Shown here in pieces: positions 56,592 through 64,000 of a stretch of DNA of 64,000 bases. The position numbers were made by a program, and so were the translations under genes. The stretch spans positions 64,996,935 to 65,060,934 of the forward strand of contig CM043950.1 of NCBI GenBank assembly GCA_014529385.2, written 5' to 3'. How positions within the stretch are numbered: position 1 is the first letter of the stretch; each line of letters opens with the position of its first letter. Source of the DNA: Adiantum capillus-veneris (lineage: Eukaryota > Streptophyta > Polypodiopsida > Polypodiales > Pteridaceae). The notes beneath the pieces are model-generated. The model saw only the letters and a program-made list of their open reading frames with translations, did no database searches and was not told where the DNA came from.

Positions 56592-57487
56592 TAATTTTTT
56601 TTCCCGGGACCCGAAGGTTGTGAGCCTCTCACCCTCGCCGCTACCCTCTCCTCTCCTTTCTCGGAGTTTCATGGAAGCCGAAGAAAGGTGATATACACAC
56701 AACTATGAGCATGAGATAACTTGAAGTTTTTTTCCAATGTTTTGAATAAAACAGAGAACATAAATGTGTGTATCGCGTAGCCGGTGAATTTACATTTGTG
56801 ACTCTTCACGTGTCCTTCCCTCGGGTGATACCTCTTCGAAAGCACACTCCCACCCAATCATGTGAAAGGGCACGGACCCAGTAGGCAGCCACACCTTCTC
56901 CCATGCTTGCACGCTTTCCCCAAAGAGATGTGCCCCTTTGTGCACCCCTTTGTGGGCTGAAATTGCAGCCTTGCTGCTGGCATGCTGGTTCATGACACCC
57001 TTTCGCTCGCATGCCTCTTTGCTGCCCTATATTATACGTACAACCTCAGTAGTGCACAATGTATTAAAACCAGCAACTCACTATATTAAAATCCACCAGC
57101 GTTATTTATTGAAAAGCCCCTAGCGCTGGACAACTTGGCCAACCCCCAAATTTTAAAAACCCATGTGAAACCAGCCTTTTAATACCACAAAACCTCCAAC
57201 CCTCTTACGTAAAAACAAAAACATGACCAGCAGCCATTATTCGAATGTTGCCCTCTCACCCTCCTCTAGCGCTAGCAGCATTTCGCCCTCTGTGATTCTT
57301 CCGCGAGAGGTGATCGTGATTCCGAACACTGTTCTCCTGGAAAAAAAAATTGTACCCGAACTGGTAGTTCTTTCCGATTCCCCGACTCCATAGCTCGAAA
57401 CTATTTCCGACATACTTTCTCCTCTCGGAGTACACGTCCCAGCACATACTCCTGCACTTATTCGATAGTTCCCTCTGAGGGGTAACC
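56592..57487 (+). other. Leader of the retrotransposon, no gene recognised
   Basis: Between primer site and gag. CCCTCTCACCCTCGCCGCTA at 56620 and a similar CCCTCTCACCCTCCTCTAGC at 57249 suggest an internal duplication or insertion. Confidence 0.45.
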
Positions 57488-57733
57488 ATGCCAAATTCTC
57501 ACGACGGAGGTGGTCAATCTGACAATGCTCTTACTCTCATCAATGAGCAAATGGCCACACGTTCCACAAGTCTTGCATCACTACACACTCGTTTGGATCA
57601 TATGCAGATGCAAAACAATTTTCGGAGTCGTCCTACGATTGCTCAGACAACCAATGCTGCTTCTCAACCACCTTCTTTCGAAGCGTGAGTGGACGAACCA
57701 AATGAACCAGATCCAACTGATGAGGTAGACAAT
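57488..57733 (+). pseudogene. gag N-terminus of an LTR retrotransposon
   Basis: An ATG frame reads MPNSHDGGGQSDNALTLINE, then MATRSTSLASLHTRLDHMQM, a coiled-coil-like gag start. TGA at 57686 stops it. The sequence changes abruptly near 57733, where a reversed LINE fragment starts. Confidence 0.55.
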
Positions 57734-58780
57734 CCGCTTGAACACCCCTATTAGAAGCTTTGTAAGTAGATCTCTGGTATGTATAAAATGCTCTGCTTCT
57801 AGGCCATCATGGGCATATGCTCTCTTAGTCCTCATCCTGTCAATGGCCTTCTTTACCATCTCGGTGGTAAAGAAAGCACGTGTGTGGGCATGGCTCCAGA
57901 GGATCCAAAAGAGGTGCCTGCCTTGAAACTGTGTATAGGGATGATGCATACTACTCCATAAAAGTGATGGCTGAGGGAAGAGAGTGCTCATGGAAGAGTC
58001 GTCATGGCTCGCCTGAGTCTTGGCTCAAAAAGAACTCATATAAATCTTGCTCTAGCCCAGCTAGAAATGCCTGCTTCTTCTGTCGCACTAAGCGACAAGA
58101 AGCAACCTGTGGATTGTCTATGAGTGATGACTCCTAGAAGTACCTCCCTCTGAAGTTGAGCTATCGACACTCTACACTCATCATCATACCAATGATTTTG
58201 GGGTATGCTCCCAAAACCGTCCTCTTTGCCAAAGTTTGTTGCTTAGTGTGTGGGTATGACTCTTCTGGGACATCTTGCAATGTCTCTGTCAATATATAAG
58301 TGAGCTCCTCTAGAGGTCCCCTCAATTCTTCTATGCATAGGCATCCATAGATCCCATCTATGTACTTAGAGTCGATCTCTGATGTAAAAGTATATTGAGT
58401 ATGTGCTGCTACCCGTGGAGCATGTGTTATACTAAACTGGAAAGAGATGGTCATTGTCAAAAGGGCATGATCCACTGTTACACCGATCGCCCCATGCCTA
58501 TGCAAAAGAAACAAGTAAAACCAATTGCTGTTGTTGGAAACCTTTGTAGGCCATTAAGTATGGCCAACCCACGTGCAGTGTACACATATTTGTCAAGTAT
58601 CTTCCATACACCATAACCTCCACGTCCTGTGAGCATCTGTCTAGCCTTGTATCCCCAATGTCCAACTCTCTCAAGATCTCCTCCCAAGTATCATAGAAAA
58701 CCGTCTAATCGTTTGGGCATTAAAGTTTCCCAGAAAAATGATATCTCTATCCCTAGAGAACTCCCACATGTCATCATCTA
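57734..58780 (-). pseudogene. LINE (non-LTR) ORF2 fragment: endonuclease end to reverse transcriptase start
   Basis: On the minus strand, at about 58760, DRDIIFLGNFNA matches the endonuclease GDFNA motif (Asp changed to Asn). It is followed by VGHWGYKARQMLTGRGG and DHALLTMTISF, then, at about 57870, EMVKKAIDRMRTKRAYAHDG, which has the layout of the region opening a LINE reverse transcriptase. Several frameshifts. The RT core is missing, cut off at about 57734. Confidence 0.6.
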
Positions 58781-61190
58781 CATACACACACACACACAAA
58801 GGACCCACAATGAAGATGAAGTGGCCTCAACCATAGCCACCACACCGTATCACCCCCAGGTTTCCAAGAACGTTGCGTGCGTCCCGTACCGTCGGGTCCC
58901 AGTCTTCCTTGGGGTGACCTCGCGCTATCCTAGTCTCATGGGGTCTCCACTAGCACTCTACCTACATTGGCCGTTATTACAAATAAAGCCCATAACCTCC
59001 TTTTGCAACTGACCGGTACACTAGCTGAGTTCCCACTACGTACGTCCAAACACTCGACACCCATATTGATAGTGTCCTAGAGTAGGTCTCCTCTCCTATG
59101 ATGGGTACATACCATACATCCCGCCTAAGGATCATTGATGTCCTTTGAAGGTGGAAACTAAGCTTTCAAAGCTCTAACAGTTTGCCAAGTAGCCAATCTT
59201 ACCCTTCCACTTGATCAAGTACTCATCATAGGCATATGGCTAGGAGTGACCAGTACATTGAAAGGACGTAGTTTCCTTGTGATCAAGAATGAGCCACAAA
59301 ATCTAACTTAAAGCTTGTCATGCTTTCATATAAGGTTCCTTTCGTTGGAAGATACAAGTAAACATATTATTGCTATGAACTATAAGTCGTCTTTAAGCAT
59401 GCAATGGTTGCAACTCCTTGCAAGAATCTTGAATTGGTGTCTTTTAATAAAAATAAGTGCATAAAACGAAGTATTTACAACCTAAAAGGTGGACTTAAAT
59501 ATTAGGAGTTGGCTATCACTCAATAGAAGGCAGTCTATACATGGCTTAAGCCTCTACTACACTATGCGATATCATGTCAAAGCAATGAAAACAAGAGACG
59601 CTCTTTCTCTTTGACCGCAAATACAACTACAAAGCAAATGAGAAGATGTATTGACCGCTAAATCCCATATTAATCTAGTCGTCTAATAGCACTCATTATA
59701 TACCTTGGAATTCAATCAGTGTTCTCATTGCAAGTCGTGCATTTAACAGACAAAACTACAGCTATGAAAGCTAAGTGAGAGCCAAGCAAAAAAAAAAAAA
59801 ACTCATACCCAACAAAGTACCATGACCATAAGAACGCTTTTCATTTCAAAAGGAAGTCGCCTAATGCTTGTGAGAAGGTTAACTAAAACAACTCCAGGTC
59901 CGAAACCCTCCCTTTCATGGTTTGATGTATATCCAAATTCAACTCTTTCACTTATATTGTTAAGTTGTATCATGGTCCATCTTGACTAATCGGACAGTTT
60001 GCATCTCCACCAACTTCTCTTGCTCATTGAAGAGCAAGCATCCTCGACATGTCTTGAATTGCTGACAAGAGGAACTTCCTCGGTAAACGACTGTTAAAGG
60101 AATATAAACAAAGCATCAAGCTTCGGAGTACATCAGTAAATGGACTGAAACTTTTTTAAGCCACCTGCATAGTGTTGTTAGCAAGATCCAAAAGCCAAAA
60201 ACCAATAATAAAGACTCCTGTAGCTCGCGGGCGTTTCACCAAACACCAACCCATGGTTGCAAACACCAACACATGGTTGCACCTTCATTAAACAAACTCA
60301 AACATAAGATGTCCCAAGATGACAATCAAGAGGGGCTGAAAGGATGTGCAGAATCTTACCAAGAATGAGGGAAAAGCATGTTCTATGGCCAATGTCTGAA
60401 AAACCCCAAATCACAAAAATGAAGTACGGTCAGATTGATTATACTCTCAGCCATTCCTTGCCCCTCCTGACTCCCAACCGCTGTCAAAGCTGGGCATGCA
60501 TACAATGGACCTATTTCCGGTCAGCTTGACCGACACGAGCCCCAAAAGCAAGCTCCTACAATGCAGATCTCTCAGAAATCGTTGCCTGGCCGTCTATTCT
60601 TTCACGATTAACTTGGCACGAGCGCACAGACAAGCATTTCTGGGTTGCCTGTTACACAACAGTGGCGGACGGACTCTTCAGCAAGCTACGAGCACAAAAC
60701 GCACAGCCTTGGCTGCACGGCCATGAGCTAGACATCCATGATTGTGTGACAGCCATCGACCATGGCGAGCTCACGTTCGTCCGGGCATTAGAGACATGGG
60801 CCTAAGATTTCAGGAAGCATGACTAGCCTTAGCACTCCTTGTTGCGGAAATCTCGAGCAGGACGAGCGACAGAGAAAAAAGTCGAAGCGTTGAGTCGTGA
60901 TAGCATTAACTCGTGATGCCCGTTGTTGCAGACTAGAACTCGAGACCTCTTGTTTGTCAGCCCAAAACCACGCGCTTGAGTGGGGTTGCTTGTCACCAAG
61001 GTAGAACCACAGACTAGGCAAAAGTAAACATAGAAAAAAAAGGTAAACAAAGACAAGTCGGACGGCGTTCAAATTTCGTAGGAAATGTGCTTCACTTCAG
61101 CAGCGTAGATCCCTCCGCTTATACTTCATTCAATATCCGATGTTAGATAGTGTTAAGGCAAAGAGACTTCTTGAAAGTTTGTCCCCCGTA
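58780..61190. other. No gene recognised
   Basis: Only short open frames without domain character on either strand. A CACACACA tract lies at about 58790 and a poly-A run at about 59790. Possibly decayed retroelement leader near 58800-59000. Confidence 0.45.
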
Positions 61191-61194
61191 TATT

Positions 61195-61475
61195 ATAACA
61201 CGGTTACGGGAGGCTTAGTTATCAGTTATTGATAACTATGCCAACTATGCCCAGACAAAGCATTAAATGAATAACTAAGCCTCTTGCATGGTCACATGAG
61301 GCTTAGTTATTCATTCGTCCTCCCAACTATGCCTTGAGCTTCACAACTATGCCAAAATCTGCATAGTTACAAAGGGTAGGCATAGTAACTCAGTTAATGC
61401 TCCTTTTTGCATGTGCACAAGAATGAGGCTTAGTTATTTGTTCAAATATCTGATAACTAAGCCTCACGTGACCAT
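61195..61475. repeat. Cluster of perfect hairpins sharing AACTAAGCCTC
   Basis: Three inverted repeats lie within 260 bp. TAGTTATCA pairs with TGATAACTA (61216-61238). A 17 bp stem ATGAATAACTAAGCCTC has its arms at 61267-61283 and 61298-61314. GAGGCTTAGTTAT (61425-61437) pairs with 61453-61465. AACTATGCC words lie in between. Confidence 0.85.
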
Positions 61476-61479
61476 TGTC

Positions 61480-61900
61480 TTAATCCATGGGAATCTCTAA
61501 GAACCCTCTGGCTTACTAGCTCCCTCTTATTTTAATCCATGGGGATCCCTCTATTCTTCAAGGAGCAAGAGGTTCTGTAGTCCCTGCTTTTCATTCAAAA
61601 TTTGAAGGACGCTTTTTTGAGCACAAGCCTATGCTAGGTTACCCTTGAAAGTCACAGACTATCTGTTTGGCTTGGTTTCGTGTGTTGTTATATCATCTCT
61701 CTTTTTTATTTTTAAAAAACCAAACCCAGCATGGCCTCTGCCCCTACTCCTGCCACCCCTCAATTGATGTCTCGTTGTTGTTGTGAACCAGGTCGGCGCC
61801 CTTGTTGCTGCTATTAGCCACTTGACAAAGTGCATCCTTCCCCCCCCCCCCAAGGATGTTTTCATGCTCTACTACGTTCAGGTTCGTACTCATCAGGAGC
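61480..61900. other. No gene recognised
   Basis: A poly-C run lies at about 61842. Short frames only. Confidence 0.4.
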
Positions 61901-61904
61901 CAAT

Positions 61905-62160
61905 CTCCTCCTCTTCTTGAACTGAACATGTGCAAGCATAAGAAGCACCACCATTCTTGTCGATCTGCTCCTCCTTGTGCACGTGAGATTCCCTTTGAAT
62001 TTCTTTTGTGAAAATCGTTGGCACATACATCGGCTCCTCCTCTTCTTGAATTGAACATGTGCAAGCGTAAGAAGCGCCACCATTCTCGTTGATCCGCTCC
62101 TCTCTGCACACGTGCTAAGGGAATCTTGCAAAGATTCCCCTTAGATTTCTTTTATGAAAA
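61905..62160 (-). repeat. Tandem duplication, about 127 bp unit, two copies
   Basis: TCCTCCTCTTCTTGAACTGA / TTGAATTGA followed by ACATGTGCAAGC, GCCACCATTCT and ATTTCTTTTGTGAAAATC occurs at about 61908 and 62035. On the minus strand it encodes a repeated ENGGASYACTCS-like peptide, probably by chance. Confidence 0.75.
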
Positions 62161-62164
62161 TCAT

Positions 62165-62660
62165 TGTACATGATCGAAGTTCAAAGTAATGAACGCTCTT
62201 TGATATCGTTTACATTGGTGGTGTGTATGAGGGAGAGTTACATTTAGGCCACCCCACAACCCCTATCCCTCTCTTTTTTCACTTGCAAAAAATAGAACTC
62301 AATGAAGTCAACTTCAAGTAATTCATATACTCTACAACATCCTGTATTATAACATCATCATCTACTTAATTGAACTATAATTAATAGTTTTTTCTCAAAC
62401 CATAATTAATATCAAGCAAGGAGTTTTTCTCTAGAGAGGGAGAGGGAGAGAGGATTACATTCTAAGATGTGCTGATATCAAGCTACATAAATTCCAAACA
62501 CTCAATGTATGTCGAGCTACATAAATGACCATCACCTTCAATACAATAAGATCCCAGAAGCATCACTTGATGTCCACACTATCCAAGGTCCAAAATGATG
62601 CACACTTCGCCCAAGGCATCGAGGAGGGCGATACATCTCTATCCTCTAGTCGAGACAACT
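62165..62660. other. No gene recognised
   Basis: AT-rich, with a GGGAGAGGGAGAG stretch at about 62437. Confidence 0.4.
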
Positions 62661-62664
62661 ATCA

Positions 62665-62824
62665 CTGTAATGGAAATGCCTATGAACATTGAAAATAGCG
62701 GAATTAAGAGAACTATAGTGAGCATTTTTATGAAACTACTTTGAGAACATAGAGGTTGAACTTAATTAGCGGTAGCAACATAACCATTATACTTGATCAA
62801 CTTGGTATGAACAATACTTCTACG

Positions 62825-62914
<90 letters not shown>

Positions 62915-63105
62915 TTGCTCACTTATCATCATTCTTGTTGCATAGCATAGCATAATAGCATAATAATGATAATGAAGAAGATGACAATCTTAAGCATTGA
63001 AGCATGACTCTTGGTTGGATTTGCATTCCATAGCCAAGAGTGTTGGTGTAGGCTCTCAGCTTCTTGTGTGTTCACACACATCACTACCACATGTATATGG
63101 TAACA
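62665..63105 (-). mobile_element. 3' LTR of a Ty1/copia element (inner end uncertain)
   Basis: On the minus strand it starts TGTTACCATATACATGTGG at 63105, directly after a polypurine tract (CTCCGGGGGGGATT, 63119-63106). It may end at CCATTACA near 62664. It contains the long GA tract. Confidence 0.5.
62828..62911. repeat. (GA)n microsatellite, about 40 units
   Basis: An uninterrupted GAGAGA tract, lying inside the copia LTR. Confidence 0.97.
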
Positions 63106-64000
63106 AATCCCCCCCGGAGTGATGCGGTGAATGAGAGCTGGCACATGAGTAAAGGGAAGTGCCATGCCCTGAGGACATGATCAGTCCACAAAGGGGAGTA
63201 AGCCCAAAAGCTTTGCGAAAATCTTCAAGCTTCTCACGAGACAATGCCCTTGTGAAAAGATCTGCAAGGTTGTCCTGTGTTGGCACATAAGCCAAGCTGA
63301 TCTCTCCTGCTGAGAGCCTCACCCTGACATAGTGGTAATGCACCTCAATGTGCTTTGTGCGAGCATGAAAAATTGGGTTCCTCGCAACTGCCAATGCGCT
63401 ATGACTGTCAGTGTAGATAGTGTTGTCAGTGTCCTGTCCAACACCCAAATCAGCCATAAGGCGTCTGAGGCATACACACTCAATCGTAGCTGTGAAGAAT
63501 GTCCTATACTCAGCCTCACAACTTGAAGGGGCCACAGTAGGTTGCTTCTTGCTCAACCATGATATACATGAACTGCCAAGCATGAAACAAAAACCACTTG
63601 TGGACACTCACGTTTCAAAACAATCAGCCCAATCCGAGTCCGAAAAAGCATGTAAGTCTGGCGGCAATGACCCCCCCTTGGGATAAAACAAGCCAAGATG
63701 TAAAGTGCCACTAAGGTAGCAGAAAATCCTCTTGACAACCTGCCAATGCTTAGACCCTGGGCTATGCATAAATCTGCTGCCCTGTGAGACTGCAAACTGA
63801 ATATCCGGCCTCGTGTTGCATACATAAATGAGGCAGCCAACAGCAGTTTAATAAAGAGTGACATCAGCAGGATCGCCAGCATCATGTAGACTCAACTTCA
63901 AACCTGTTTCCATGGGAGTGGCAATAGGTTTGCAATCCTCAAGTCCAAACTTACATAGCAATGTCTCTATGTAACTTTTCTGACACAAGGCAATACCACC
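63106..64000 (-). pseudogene. Ty1/copia reverse transcriptase end and RNase H, runs off the right edge
   Basis: On the minus strand from the window edge: reverse transcriptase tail (CQKSYIETLLCKFGLEDCKP, VGCLIYVCNTRPDIQFAVSQ, LHAFSDSDWADC). It is followed by RNase H (STSGFCFMLGSSCISWLSKK, SSCEAEYRTFFTATIECVCL, THSALAV-like DSHSALAV, LADLFTRALSREK). In-frame stops at 63850-63848 and 63610-63608 disable it. The order and motifs are diagnostic of Ty1/copia pol. Confidence 0.88.

Noticed and set aside
61743-62131. Minus-strand frames with a repeated peptide (NGGASYACTCS)
   Set aside because: The peptide repeat comes from a two-copy DNA duplication, the frames overlap one another, and there is no domain or splice support.
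62762-62953. Ser/Leu-repeat protein on the minus strand
   Set aside because: It is the translation of the (GA)n tract inside the copia LTR.

Overview
The window looks like nuclear DNA of a land plant with a large, repeat-rich genome. The grounds are canonical GT-AG introns, a SET-domain gene, FCP1-like plant proteins, plant-type LTR retrotransposons (a Tat-like Ty3/gypsy element with a second RNase H, Ty1/copia, DUF4283-type gag), a LINE and a hAT DNA transposon. A non-flowering plant (fern, lycophyte or bryophyte) seems possible, but nothing in the sequence fixes the species. No tRNA, rRNA or CRISPR array was recognised.

Left half (1-32.1 kb). A partial gene on the minus strand runs off the left edge (1-1023). 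From about 1.1 to 32.1 kb everything between exons is filled with one family of repeats built on the 18-mer GGACAAGTGGTGGACCTT. The motif is on the plus strand up to about 22.4 kb and mostly on the minus strand from about 24.7 to 31.8 kb. The densest part (5.5-15.9 kb) is a satellite-like array of 425 and 442 bp units. Six near-regular 867 bp dimers at 6.43-11.63 kb look recently amplified. Inside this landscape lie three protein-coding loci on the plus strand. The first is a three-exon gene joining a ParB-like (DGQH) region to a SET domain across a 2.6 kb repeat-filled intron (16090-21872). The other two are FCP1/NIF-type HAD proteins (22533-23717 and 28899-29674), each with the second Asp of the catalytic DxD replaced.

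Middle (32-42.9 kb). This is a graveyard of broken elements: two face-to-face LTRs, two degenerate DUF4283-like gag fragments, a foldback element with about 105 bp inverted arms, a tandem repeat that forms perfect 17 bp hairpins, and Ty3/gypsy fragments.

Right half (42.9-64 kb). A three-level nest is readable. An old Ty3/gypsy element was split in its RNase H region by a 12,273 bp hAT element (42871-55143; terminal motif CAGGGATTTYAA; 8 bp target duplication CTCAGAGC). That hAT element was itself invaded by an 8,778 bp Tat-like gypsy element with two about 1.15 kb LTRs (45555-54332; 4 bp duplication ACGG). To the right follow another LTR with a tRNA-iMet-type primer site, a gag start, a reversed LINE fragment, about 3.9 kb with little recognisable content, and a Ty1/copia 3' end on the minus strand at the right edge. 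Most readable elements here carry in-frame stops or frameshifts.
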